Positions 16,660-25,398 of a DNA stretch of 64,000 nt are shown here, piece by piece. The notes beneath the pieces are model-generated. The model searched no databases, was not told where the DNA came from, and worked only from the letters and a program-made list of their open reading frames with translations. This DNA is from Phycisphaerales bacterium PN19_bin_20 (GTDB lineage Bacteria; Planctomycetota; Phycisphaerae; Phycisphaerales; UBA1924). Both the position numbers and the translations under genes were made by a program. Location: assembly GCA_021173225.1 (NCBI GenBank), contig JAJOLK010000002.1, positions 153,391 to 217,390 on the forward strand. The letters run 5' to 3'. Each line of letters begins with the position of its first letter. Position 1 is the first letter of the stretch.

Positions 16660-17070
16660 ATGGTGCTCTCTAAACCCGGCCAAGGCATGCCGCCCCCCCT
16701 GATCCTGCTCGTTGACGACCACGCCCAGAACATCGAGCTTTTGGAGGCCTATCTAGAGGAGCTGTGCGCGACCATCGCGACCGCCAGCGACGGCGTTGAG
16801 GCCCTGGCGGCGATCGCGCAGGCCAAGCCCGATTTGATCCTGCTCGATGTCATGATGCCGCGGATGAGCGGGTTTCAGCTCGCGGCCAAGCTGCGGGCGG
16901 CGGACGCGACGCGCGCCATCCCGATTATCATGGTGACGGCCCTGGGCGAGGTCTCTGACGTCCAGCGCGCGGGTGACCTGGGCATCAGTGATTATCTGAC
17001 CAAACCGGTGAACAAGAACGAGCTGCTGGTACGGGTTCGGTCAATCTTGGCGGCGCGGACGAACGCCTGA
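16660..17070 (+). CDS. Single-domain response regulator (CheY-like receiver)
   Basis: 136 aa, one receiver domain with nothing attached. The acidic pair Asp19-Asp20, phosphoacceptor Asp63 (LLDVMMPRMSG), Thr93 and Lys115 (DYLTKP) are all in place, so it should be phosphorylatable. No kinase gene adjoins it, making it an orphan regulator. It may act as a phosphotransfer intermediate or a CheY-type output. The ATG at 16660 is chosen over longer frames because a -10-like box lies immediately upstream; an internal ATG at 16687 would still leave the domain intact. Confidence 0.88.
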   Translation: MVLSKPGQGMPPPLILLVDDHAQNIELLEAYLEELCATIATASDGVEALAAIAQAKPDLILLDVMMPRMSGFQLAAKLRAADATRAIPIIMVTALGEVSDVQRAGDLGISDYLTKPVNKNELLVRVRSILAARTNA

Positions 17071-17146
17071 GCTTTTGGGCTGCGGCGGGCCAGAAGGGCT
17101 TAGCGCGGACGCGGCCGGTCCAGAGCAGACTCTAAAAGGTAGCGAT

Positions 17147-18334
17147 TCAGCGAACGCGTTCGACGGTCATCACGGTGGCGCTCTCGGCCTGTGGGTTGCC
17201 CGTAGGCGTCCCGCTTTGGGGCATGGCCTGGTTGACACGCTGCTCAAGGCGCATCTTCACGAGCTGGCCCTTGTCATAGTCCCAGGTGTAGGTGCCGCGG
17301 TGACTGGCGGCATCGAGCTGTGCGGTGGCGGGCTTGCCGCTGCTGGCCGAGCCGTCAACGCGGCCTTCGAAGGTCAGCTCTGCCAGCCCGCGCGAGGCGG
17401 AGCGGAGGCGGTGGGTGGTCCGCATGTCCATGTCGCCAAGTGCGCCGACGGAGAGCTTGTCGATGTTGGTCCATGACTCGCCGATGCGGGCGGTTCCGTC
17501 ATTCCCGCCTGAGGTGCTGATGGGCCCAAAGAGCCCGCCGCCGGAGTGCGGACCTGCGGGCGTGGAACCTTGGCCTCCTAGGGCGCTGAGCATGCCGGTG
17601 GGATCGAGCTTTTCGCCTCCCGAGACGCTGGTGATCTTGCCTGAGCGGTCGATGGTCAGGGTCATGGTCTGTCCGACCAGGCCCTGCATGTGCGATTCGA
17701 GCAGCTTTTCGGGCTCGAGGGCGGGCATGTTGGGCAGGCCTGGAATGCTGGGGGCGCTGGGTTGCGTGGCAGCGGGCTTCTTGCCGGGGTTGGTCGCGGG
17801 CTTAGACGAGTCAAAGTTGACGTCGATGCCCAAGCCGGTCAGGGTGATCTTGACGCGGTCGTAGACCATGTCGACCACGGCGACGCCGGTGGCTTTGTCA
17901 ACGCTCTTAACGCGCAGCGAGAAGCCGATCTCTTGGATGTTCTTGACCTTGTCGGCGGGGGCCTGCTTGCCGGGCCCACTGCCGGGCCCACTGCTGGGCC
18001 CAGCGCCGGGCATGACCAACCCGGCGAAGGCGCTCTGGCTCTCCTGCTTCATCACGTAGCGGATGACCTGCCCGGGCTCCCACTTGGGGCGCAGGTCGAT
18101 GCGCTGCTCGTTGGGGCGAGGTTCTTTGTCGGGGGCCGCGGGGATGCCGTCTTTGTTGGTGGTTGGCGCGGGGGGCGAAAAGTTGGGCCCGTTGCCGGGG
18201 CCAGAGCCAGGTCCGGGGCCAGAGCCAAGTCCAGAACTTGGTCCGGCGTGCGCGGCACTCGTAAGCAGGGCGGCGAGAGAAAGGCTTGACGCGAGGATGA
18301 ACCTGACGCCGTGGGTCGTGGTCTTTGAGCGCAT
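17147..18334 (-). CDS. Secreted protein of unknown function with Gly-Pro-Ser tracts
   Basis: 395 aa. A signal peptide is clear (MRSKTTTHGVRF, hydrophobic Leu/Ala core, cleavage after AHA). Two low-complexity Gly/Pro/Ser tracts follow, at about residues 31-52 and 113-125, encoded by short GGGCCC-containing repeats. The rest reads as a beta-rich domain beginning with a PGQVIRYVMKQE segment; it loosely resembles DUF6263-type planctomycete proteins, but this is uncertain. No catalytic motif or C-terminal sorting tail is seen. Probably periplasmic or surface-associated. Confidence 0.7.
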   Translation of the reverse strand: MRSKTTTHGVRFILASSLSLAALLTSAAHAGPSSGLGSGPGPGSGPGNGPNFSPPAPTTNKDGIPAAPDKEPRPNEQRIDLRPKWEPGQVIRYVMKQESQSAFAGLVMPGAGPSSGPGSGPGKQAPADKVKNIQEIGFSLRVKSVDKATGVAVVDMVYDRVKITLTGLGIDVNFDSSKPATNPGKKPAATQPSAPSIPGLPNMPALEPEKLLESHMQGLVGQTMTLTIDRSGKITSVSGGEKLDPTGMLSALGGQGSTPAGPHSGGGLFGPISTSGGNDGTARIGESWTNIDKLSVGALGDMDMRTTHRLRSASRGLAELTFEGRVDGSASSGKPATAQLDAASHRGTYTWDYDKGQLVKMRLEQRVNQAMPQSGTPTGNPQAESATVMTVERVR

Positions 18335-18791
18335 TTGAGAAACCCCCCAAGAGTGAACGGTCGTAGCGAACGCGGACCGGCGGAGTGTCGGCCCAGTCGC
18401 TGCTAGGCAGATCTACGGGCGGACGGTCCGCGCTGAGACCCGCCAGCTTTCTATCCGCAGGAAGACTATCGGCGGTTCGAGCTCGGGCCTTCTAGTCCTG
18501 CTTCCGGCCACGCTCTGAGCGATCAGCTGGGGGAATGAGCCCCCGGTCATCGGCCGAACATGGCCGGCGGCGTGCGCAGCATCTTTGTGTTCGAGGTGCG
18601 AGTTGGCGTGCGTAACCGAGATTCGTGGGCAATCGTGGCCAGAAGCCAAGGCTCGCGCGTCCATTTGAGTGCGACCGGCGCGGCGGATTCTGCGTATATC
18701 CGGCGTGTTGATGGTCCTGCGCTGGCGTGGGCTTAGACTTGCCCGCGGCGGGGGCTGGCGTGTGTGATCGAACTACAGGCAGAGACGAACC
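18335..18791. other. 457-nt intergenic region between divergent genes
   Basis: It must hold the promoters of both flanking secreted-protein genes. No gene, convincing promoter, terminator or structured RNA could be assigned by eye; several short GC-rich inverted repeats are no more than expected at this composition. Confidence 0.4.
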
Positions 18792-20552
18792 ATGATGAAT
18801 CAGAGCAGCGCGACGGGCAACCAGGCCGGCATCCAGACCCTCGCGAGCGGTGAGGGCTGGGCAACCGGTGCCTCGCGCCTGATCCGGACCGTGCGAGCGT
18901 TGGCCAGGGCGGCCGGCGGCGTGACCGGTGTCGTCGCGCGAATCGGCGGAACGCGGGGTGGCGGCGAGCTAGGTGGCGGCGCGTCGATGTGCGAGGCGCT
19001 TGAGTCGCGCAACTTGATGGCGGTGGTGATCGCCAACCCGATTTCCGATCAGCTTGCGTTGCCGCGGAGCACGCCGACGGTCATCAACCTTTCGGGCCGG
19101 TATACGGACACGAGCGTGACGAGTGTGGTACGGATGGTGAGCAACCTGGGGACGGTGAACGTTGCGCTGTTCGGGGGCCTGGGAGCGGGGCAGGCACCTA
19201 ATACCGTGACGAACTTCTTGACGTACGCCAACGCGAACCGGTATAACAACACGATCATCCACCGCGCGCCGACGAACTTTGTGATCCAGGGCGGGAGCTT
19301 TGCGCTGCCGCCTCAGGCGGGCAGCCAGCCCACAGAGATTGTTACCAACCCGGCGATCAACCTTGAGAATCCCAGCGGGAACATCCGCGGCACCCTGGCC
19401 ATGGCCCGGACCAACGCGCCCAACAGCGCCACCAGCGGGTGGTTCATCAACACGCGTGACAACCGCGCGAGCTTGGACGCGCGGGCCGCGGGCACCAACG
19501 GGCCGCAGGACCAGGGCACACCGGGCTTCGCGGTCTTTGGGCGGGTCTTCCCGGGATCACTGAGCGTGGTGGATGCGATCGCGGCGGTTCCGCTGTTTGA
19601 CTTTGGCGACCCCTTCGCCGAGCTGCCGCTGCGGAACTGGAACCAGGTGAATCCGGTAGCACCCTCAAACTACGTGAACTTTTCGAGCGTGCAACGCGTC
19701 GAGGGCGTCTTCTCACAGCTAGCGGTGACGAGCTCCAACCCGAACTTTGTAACCGCGTCGATCACTGGCAACCAGCTGACGCTGACGCCGCAGAACAACT
19801 GGCCCAGCGGGCAGGCGGTCACGATCACGCTGCAGGCGACGGACGTGGCGGGCAACGTGGTCGAGGACGTCTTTGTGGTGCAGTACCGCTCTGACGCGCA
19901 GATCAGCGGGGTGCAGGCGCGCAACAACGTGGCCGTGGGCAACCCGCTGCGGCTCAACGCCGTGGGCGTGCGCGACCAGGACTCAGCGATCCAGACCGTG
20001 TCGTTCTATCGCGACAGCGACGGCAACGGCGAGTGGAGCGTGACCGACACGCTGCTGGGTACGCTGACCGCCGTGGGTGGGCAGGCCCCGGCGGGTGGTT
20101 GGCGGTTCTTGGTTGATACCACGGGGCTTGCCTCGGGTGAGCAGACGTTCTTCGCGCGGGTGCAGAGCACCGGCGACGGGCAGGGCAACCTGCAGTTTGG
20201 CCTTGCGGGGCGGTCGGTCACCTTGCAGGCGGCACCGGCCGCGACCGAGGCGAACGTGGCGAACTCGAATGTTCCCGCGGCGGGCAGCACGGTTCTGAGC
20301 GTCACCGGCGTAACGCCCAAGGCCGGCTCGCGCGTGGCGGTCTACCTGGACAGCAACAGCAACGGGCAGTTCAACGCGTTGGCCGATCGGCAGATCGGCT
20401 GGGCGACCTTCAGCGGCGTGAGCGGGACGTGGACATTCAACCTCCGCGGTTCACAGCTCAATGCTGGGAGCAACACGCTGTTCGTCCGCGTGCTGGACGC
20501 GTTCGGAAATGCGTCGAGCCCGCTGAGCGTGACCAACGTGCTGCGCGTCTAA
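18792..20552 (+). CDS. Secreted cyclophilin-type peptidyl-prolyl isomerase with Ig-like C-terminal region
   Basis: 586 aa. After a poorly hydrophobic 65-residue leader comes CEALESRNLMAVV, a variant of the LExRxL motif found near the N-terminus of many planctomycete exported proteins. A cyclophilin domain follows at about residues 105-270, recognisable from NTVTNFLTYA, the FVIQGGSF region, GWFINTRDN and FAVFGRV; it would catalyse cis-trans isomerisation of prolyl bonds. Residues 285-586 are Thr/Val/Asn-rich repeats like bacterial Ig or fibronectin domains, including two 'D-N-G-W/Q-F' calcium-type strands. The cyclophilin active-site Arg is not obvious, so activity is unproven. It is likely extracellular. 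Confidence 0.8.
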   Translation: MMNQSSATGNQAGIQTLASGEGWATGASRLIRTVRALARAAGGVTGVVARIGGTRGGGELGGGASMCEALESRNLMAVVIANPISDQLALPRSTPTVINLSGRYTDTSVTSVVRMVSNLGTVNVALFGGLGAGQAPNTVTNFLTYANANRYNNTIIHRAPTNFVIQGGSFALPPQAGSQPTEIVTNPAINLENPSGNIRGTLAMARTNAPNSATSGWFINTRDNRASLDARAAGTNGPQDQGTPGFAVFGRVFPGSLSVVDAIAAVPLFDFGDPFAELPLRNWNQVNPVAPSNYVNFSSVQRVEGVFSQLAVTSSNPNFVTASITGNQLTLTPQNNWPSGQAVTITLQATDVAGNVVEDVFVVQYRSDAQISGVQARNNVAVGNPLRLNAVGVRDQDSAIQTVSFYRDSDGNGEWSVTDTLLGTLTAVGGQAPAGGWRFLVDTTGLASGEQTFFARVQSTGDGQGNLQFGLAGRSVTLQAAPAATEANVANSNVPAAGSTVLSVTGVTPKAGSRVAVYLDSNSNGQFNALADRQIGWATFSGVSGTWTFNLRGSQLNAGSNTLFVRVLDAFGNASSPLSVTNVLRV

Positions 20553-20755
20553 GCTGGCGGCGCGGCGAGGCGGGGAGCGAGGTGGCGAGGTGGCGAGGGG
20601 CGATGTGGTGAGGTGGCGAGGGGTGAGCGGCGGCTTGGCCGCTGTTCACGAATCAAAGTCGACCTAGCCCAGACCCATGCGGCGCGTGGGGGCATCCAAA
20701 TTTCCCGCGCTAAGAGTTTCAGGTATCCAGACGCGCGAGCACGCGAGAGTCCGGA

Positions 20756-21763
20756 TCAGCGATCGCCTGAAGGGCGGCCGCCGGGGGGCTTCTTACTGGG
20801 CTTGCGCGGGACTGAGTTTGCTTTGGGCTTAGGCTGGGGCTTCGCACGGGGCACCTTGCTGGACGGCGACTTGCTCGCGCCTTTGGCCTTGTTCTGCGAG
20901 GCCCCCTGAACCGCGGCGGATTGATCGCCATTGGCGGGCGGCTTGGCGCCAAGACTGGCCTTGGCGTCTTCGCTCGCCTTCGTGCGGGCCGGGGCCTTGC
21001 CGGAGGCTTGCGGCTTGGTCGCTAGTGCGCCCTTACGCGTACTGATGTTGGCGGGGCGTGCGGCAAGCTCGGCGTCGGTGCTCGCTTGCAAACATGCGTA
21101 GACCTCCAACAGCTCGCCGGCGGGTATAAGGCGTTCGATCACGCCAGCGATCGCGTCGGGGGTTGAATCTTGCCCTGCGTCAGCGGTGATCGCCTTAGCC
21201 CGCGTGAGCATCAAGATCATCGCGCCGTCAACGGGCATCGCGTGGACGCCCAGGCCAACCAGCGCGATCCGCGCGGCGACGAACCTCGGAAGCTGCGCGA
21301 GTGCCACGAGCTTGCTCCACGCGGCCTTCTTGTTGAGCGCAGAGAGATGGTCAAGCGTGAGGCGGTGGTTACTCTCAAACAGCGCGTTGAGCGTGCCCTT
21401 GAGGCGCAGCGCGCGCTCGTGGGCGCGCGGGTCGGCAGGCCCCGCGAGCAGCTCGACGATCTCATCAACCAGGCTGACCCGCAGCTCGTTGGCGTCAACC
21501 ACCGCGGCGCAAAGACGCGCAAGGGCCATGTCGGCGGCGCTGGTGCCCGACTCCCAGACCAGGTAGCTGTGCACCAGCACGCGCAGGAGGCGGTCGGCGT
21601 GGAACGGGCATGGCCGCCCGCTCGCGGGGTCGTGCGCCGGCACCGCCAGCACCACGCCCGCGGCGTGCGCGTGCTTAACCCGCGCCTTGGCGATCAGCGT
21701 GCTGAGCGGTTTGTGGCGGTCGGTCGCGGCCATCTCTTGGGCGTCCAGCTGCGTAGAGGTCAC
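20756..21763 (-). CDS. HhH-glycosylase-fold-like protein with histone-like basic tail, catalytic residues missing
   Basis: 335 aa from a GTG at 21763 whose first bases overlap the rbfA stop (GTGA), so the two are translationally coupled. Residues 50-205 can be laid on endonuclease III: an early 'LVHSYLVWESGTSA' helix, then LPRFVAARIAL where the helix-hairpin-helix motif LPGVGRKTA would be, then MPVDGAM at the catalytic-Asp motif. The catalytic Lys is not there and no iron-sulfur Cys cluster follows, so glycosylase activity is unlikely. Residues 240-335 are a Lys/Ala/Pro/Ser tail like histone H1, suggesting nucleic-acid binding. The fold assignment is an inference from spacing and motifs only. 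Confidence 0.6.
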   Translation of the reverse strand: MTSTQLDAQEMAATDRHKPLSTLIAKARVKHAHAAGVVLAVPAHDPASGRPCPFHADRLLRVLVHSYLVWESGTSAADMALARLCAAVVDANELRVSLVDEIVELLAGPADPRAHERALRLKGTLNALFESNHRLTLDHLSALNKKAAWSKLVALAQLPRFVAARIALVGLGVHAMPVDGAMILMLTRAKAITADAGQDSTPDAIAGVIERLIPAGELLEVYACLQASTDAELAARPANISTRKGALATKPQASGKAPARTKASEDAKASLGAKPPANGDQSAAVQGASQNKAKGASKSPSSKVPRAKPQPKPKANSVPRKPSKKPPGGRPSGDR

Positions 21764-22239
21764 TTGGCGGGCCCGCGATCTCTTAATGGGGCCGAAGGAT
21801 CGGTGGGTGCGGCGTCGGCAGAGGGGCCTGCGGCCGGGTCTGGGGCCAAGTCGGGGGCCAGTTCTGGGCTTAGGTCGGGGGCCAGGTCGGGGGCTAAATC
21901 GGGGATCTGGCCCAGCGCGGCGATCACACTCGCCTGACGCTTGAGGCGCTCGTCAAGCACAAAGTGCAACTGCGGCAACGCGCGCATGCGGATCAGCTCG
22001 CCAGCCTCGCGGCGGATGTGCCCAGAGGCGTGCTTGATTGCGCCGAGGCAGCGCGGGCCGTGCTTGCCGGGCATGACCGAGACGTGCACGGTCGCGTCGC
22101 GGCCGTCTTGAGCAAGGTCAACCTCGGTGATGGTGACCATCGAGCTGTCCATGCGCGGGTCGTTGAGCCCGCGCGTCAGCACCTGCTGGATGGCGCGTTG
22201 CAGTGAGCTTGAGATTCGGTCAACGCGGGGAACACTCAT
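21760..22239 (-). CDS. rbfA: Ribosome-binding factor A
   Basis: Binds the 30S subunit and helps mature the 5' end of 16S rRNA. 159 aa. The KH-like core occupies residues 1-115: the start 'RVDRISSSLQRAIQQVL' and the ITEVDLAQDGRDATVHVS region are typical of RbfA. The tail after residue 115 is unusual: six imperfect Pro-Asp-Leu-Ala units encoded by a 12-nt DNA repeat, then Asp/Pro/Ala-rich sequence. It follows the ylxP-like gene by 32 nt, the classical neighbourhood, and overlaps the downstream HhH-like gene by 4 nt. A TATCTT box lies 6 nt before the ATG. Confidence 0.88.
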   Translation of the reverse strand: MSVPRVDRISSSLQRAIQQVLTRGLNDPRMDSSMVTITEVDLAQDGRDATVHVSVMPGKHGPRCLGAIKHASGHIRREAGELIRMRALPQLHFVLDERLKRQASVIAALGQIPDLAPDLAPDLSPELAPDLAPDPAAGPSADAAPTDPSAPLRDRGPAK

Positions 22240-22245
22240 CGCGTC

Positions 22246-22251
22246 AAGATA
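22246..22251 (-). promoter_or_regulatory. Putative leaderless-type -10 box for rbfA
   Basis: TATCTT on the - strand, 6 nt before the rbfA start, within the 32-nt gap after the ylxP-like gene. Confidence 0.35.
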
Positions 22252-22271
22252 GGTCGGTGCTGGGGCTCGCG

Positions 22272-22703
22272 TCAGGGTTGCGGTCGGAAATAGCCCTCAG
22301 GGCCCGGCCCGGCCTTCGGCTCGTCGCCGACCTCACTGGTGGGGGCTGGCTCGCGGCGATCAGACTCGTCCCACAGTGAGCGGCCTTGGTCGTCGACAAA
22401 CTCACTGGCCAAACTGGCGACGGGGACGACCTCAGTGCTCAGCGCGCCCAGACGCCCCTCGGGCCAGGCCGCCAGCTTCGCCGCGATGCGATCGCAGACC
22501 GAGCGTGCGTACGCGGCGTCACGGTTGACCAGAACCAGGGCGAGGCCCGCGACCGACATCGAGTCAAGAAACGCGACCTCCGCGACGCTCACTTGGTGCT
22601 CGCGGTGCAGGCGGTCTTTGACCGACCGGACCACACGCCGCTTGTCCTTGATGGACTCGGCCCCGGGCACGTGCATCTCAAAGCTCATCAGGGCGATGAA
22701 CAT
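22272..22703 (-). CDS. DUF503 (YlxP-like) protein
   Basis: 143 aa from the ATG at 22703; the frame is open upstream but runs into the topoisomerase gene. DUF503 proteins are small ferredoxin-fold proteins usually encoded next to rbfA and infB and assumed to act in ribosome or RNA biology. The signature is visible at the N-terminus: HVPGAESIKDKRRVVRS, then HQVSVAEV. The core ends near residue 95; the remaining Glu/Pro/Arg-rich tail is not part of the family. Position between the topoisomerase gene and rbfA supports the call. Confidence 0.85.
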   Translation of the reverse strand: MFIALMSFEMHVPGAESIKDKRRVVRSVKDRLHREHQVSVAEVAFLDSMSVAGLALVLVNRDAAYARSVCDRIAAKLAAWPEGRLGALSTEVVPVASLASEFVDDQGRSLWDESDRREPAPTSEVGDEPKAGPGPEGYFRPQP

Positions 22704-22752
22704 GGTTGTTCTTGGTCGTAGGTAAATGGTCCTTCGGGCTAAAGGTGTGGTT

Positions 22753-25197
22753 TCAGAACAGCTGGCCGGACTGATCATCGACGGGCATGAGCTTGCCGTT
22801 GACCAGGCGCATCTTGGGTTTGGAGGGCTTGGAGGCCTTGGTTGCGTTTGCGGCCTTGGGCCCGCTGGCGACGCTGTGGGGCTTTGAGGGTGGCTCAGAC
22901 TTCGTGGACGCTCGCTTAGGGCCTGATCCAGCGGCGCGTGACATGCCTGATGGGCGTGACGGGTTTAGAACGTTCGATTCTCGCGAGGCCCGCTTCGCGC
23001 GAGCGGACTTTTCGGCGGTGTTCGAGCCCCCAAACCCTGCGTCACGCGCGACGCTCCGGGCCAGGTCGTCGGCGGCGGCTCTCGGGTCCAGCTTGGGCCC
23101 GTCGTCAATCAGCTTCACGGCGCTGGCGACGATCACGACCCCGTCCTCATCGCCGGGTTGCTCGTCGCCGGCGATCGCCCTGCCGTCCTTCATGACGTTG
23201 CCATCCTCATCAAGGACCTGGTCGGCGGCGGCGGTCTTGCGCTTGGCCTGTTCGAGCAGCGCGTCGTACAGCGGGCGTGGATCTTCGCCCGTAATGGCCG
23301 CGGCGGCCTTGGCGATCTCGCCGATGTACTTCTGAAAAACGTCGCGTCGCTCGGCCTGCAGCTTCATCTTCTGGCGCTTGCGCAGGTAGGTGCCCAGCTT
23401 GCGCCCGCACTCCATCAGGGCCAGCTTCATCTCTTTGCGGATCTCGTCGTAGTCGGCGATTGCCTCTTTGCTCTCGCTGGTAAAAGGCACCCACACGCTG
23501 GCCATGTGGATCATGATGACCAGCGGCCCCACCGGCAGCCCGCCGCGCGGCTGCTGGAGGTTGTAGTTCTTCCAGCTCGTCTCGACCACGGCCTTGTTGC
23601 TGCTGCACGCGCCGGGCTGAAACAGCAGCGGCACGCGGTTGGCAAAGCGGATGACGCGGGCCGAGTCGTCGCCGGGCAGCTCGCCGCCAAAGGCGATTGC
23701 CGCCTCGATCTGGAACGGCCTTCCGCGGTAGACCTCAGGTTGGCGTGAGCTGGCGGCGTAGAACTCAGCCGTTACGCCCTTGAGCATGCCCGCCAGAAGC
23801 TGGCGCACGCCGATGGGGGCGAGGCAGTCGGTCGGCGGCGGTGCCAGCCGTGCTTCTTGAAAGGCCTTGTAAAGCGACTCGACCTGCGGGGGCTCGATGG
23901 CGCTGGCCTTGGTGCGACTGGTGGCGTCGGCGGCCTCGCAGAAGCTTGAGGCAATCTGCGGGCTGATGCGGCAGAACTTCTCTTGCAGAAAGCTGTACAG
24001 CGTCCCGCCCTTGGTAGTCGCCTCAAAGTCCTTGAGCATCTGCAGCAGCGTGCCGAGCTCGATGCCCTTGGGGTGCGGCTGGATCTCTTGAGTCTCTGGG
24101 GGCAGTTCGGTGACGCCGCGCGGGAAGATCGTGACCCCGTCGAGCTCCTGGGTGCGCAAGTTAATGTCGAGCCCGCCCGCTGGCCCGCCCGCTGGCCCGC
24201 CCGCTGTTGGGCTTTCATCGCTTGCGCTGGCCTTGGAAGCTGTCGCTGCGCTGATGAGCGTGCCTTGGGCATCGGCGTCGTCCTCTGTGGTGCGGCGCGG
24301 GGCAATGAAGGTGACCCGCGCGTGCGGGTTGGCAATGGCGGTCAGCTCAAGAAACTCATCAACGCTGCCACGCCCGCGCTGGTACTTGCCGCTCAGGATG
24401 ATCGCGACGCTGGTGCCGGTGGGGAAGTCGCCGTCGCCCAGCAGCTCGCCGCGTTCGCTGAGGCGGCGCGTGGCGGGGGTCAGCTCGCGCAAACGCCTGG
24501 GCGGGAAGTCGTGCGTCTCTTCGTCGAGTGTGACCTCGGCGCGGTTGGTCTTGGTGTTCATCGCCAGCTCAATTTGGTGCGCCGGCTGCCCGCATTTGGG
24601 CTTGGTGTGGATCAGCATCGGCTGGCCGGTCTGAACCAGCCCGTTCATTCCCGCGGCCGAGATGCCGATGCCCTGCTGCCCGCGGCTCATCTTGAGGCGG
24701 TGGAACTTGCTGCCGTAGAGCAGCCGCCCGAAGACGTTTTCAACCTGCTTGCGGACGATGCCCGGCCCGTTGTCAACCACCGTGACGCGGTAGCGCGACT
24801 CCTTGGCGTTGGCGGTCCGACCGGGCTCGAGATCCTCGATGACCACGACAATGTCGGGCAGGATGCTGGCCTCTTCGCAGGCGTCAAGACTGTTGTCGAC
24901 GGCCTCTTTGACGGTCGTCAGGATCGTTTTGCGCGGCGAGTCAAAGCCCAGCAGGTGCCGGTTCTTGACGAAAAACTCGCTGACGCTCACTTCTTTCTGA
25001 CGCGTTGCCATCGTCTCGGCGTCGACTTTCGGGGGTGCGCCGGCGCGGGACTTTGGTGGCGCAGTGTCGGCCGAGTTGGCGGGGTTGGAACGCTTCGCGC
25101 GGTCGGGCTTGCTCATGGCGTCGTCAAGTTCCAGAAGCGGAGCGGCCAGCGCCGCGCCAAGCTCGGGGATGTGCGGAAGATCGTGGTCGATGCTCAT
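22753..25197 (-). CDS. top6B: DNA topoisomerase VI subunit B
   Basis: ATPase subunit of the type IIB topoisomerase, which works as an A2B2 enzyme to relax and decatenate DNA. 814 aa, against about 530 in archaea. The GHKL ATP site is intact: N-box KEAVDNSLDA (Asn102), VVDNGPGI (142-147) and the glycine-rich lid GQQGIGISAAGM (173-184). Next come the H2TH-like and transducer regions, including the conserved RFANRVPLLF and WKNYNL segments and a Lys in the 'SESKEAIADY' switch-loop region. Extra sequence: an N-terminal 60 residues, a Gly-Gly-Pro-Ala repeat near 330, and a C-terminal basic Lys/Ser/Pro tail from about 690. A GGAGGG site precedes the start by 8 nt. The catalytic A subunit is not in the window. 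Confidence 0.9.
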   Translation of the reverse strand: MSIDHDLPHIPELGAALAAPLLELDDAMSKPDRAKRSNPANSADTAPPKSRAGAPPKVDAETMATRQKEVSVSEFFVKNRHLLGFDSPRKTILTTVKEAVDNSLDACEEASILPDIVVVIEDLEPGRTANAKESRYRVTVVDNGPGIVRKQVENVFGRLLYGSKFHRLKMSRGQQGIGISAAGMNGLVQTGQPMLIHTKPKCGQPAHQIELAMNTKTNRAEVTLDEETHDFPPRRLRELTPATRRLSERGELLGDGDFPTGTSVAIILSGKYQRGRGSVDEFLELTAIANPHARVTFIAPRRTTEDDADAQGTLISAATASKASASDESPTAGGPAGGPAGGLDINLRTQELDGVTIFPRGVTELPPETQEIQPHPKGIELGTLLQMLKDFEATTKGGTLYSFLQEKFCRISPQIASSFCEAADATSRTKASAIEPPQVESLYKAFQEARLAPPPTDCLAPIGVRQLLAGMLKGVTAEFYAASSRQPEVYRGRPFQIEAAIAFGGELPGDDSARVIRFANRVPLLFQPGACSSNKAVVETSWKNYNLQQPRGGLPVGPLVIMIHMASVWVPFTSESKEAIADYDEIRKEMKLALMECGRKLGTYLRKRQKMKLQAERRDVFQKYIGEIAKAAAAITGEDPRPLYDALLEQAKRKTAAADQVLDEDGNVMKDGRAIAGDEQPGDEDGVVIVASAVKLIDDGPKLDPRAAADDLARSVARDAGFGGSNTAEKSARAKRASRESNVLNPSRPSGMSRAAGSGPKRASTKSEPPSKPHSVASGPKAANATKASKPSKPKMRLVNGKLMPVDDQSGQLF

Positions 25198-25398
25198 CGT
25201 GCCTGCCCTCCATGGCGGCGTGAGATGCTTGTCCGGACCAGGAACCCCACGCGCACGCTCGCTCGCGGGCCCAGAATCACCGGCGCGGCAACGCTAGGCC
25301 GCGGTGGTCGCGTCGGCGTCCGAGCTGTGCGACCGCCCAGAGCCTTGCTCCCTTGAGCCCCTAGATCGCTCGGTCCTTGTTCCCTTGATCCCTTCCGC

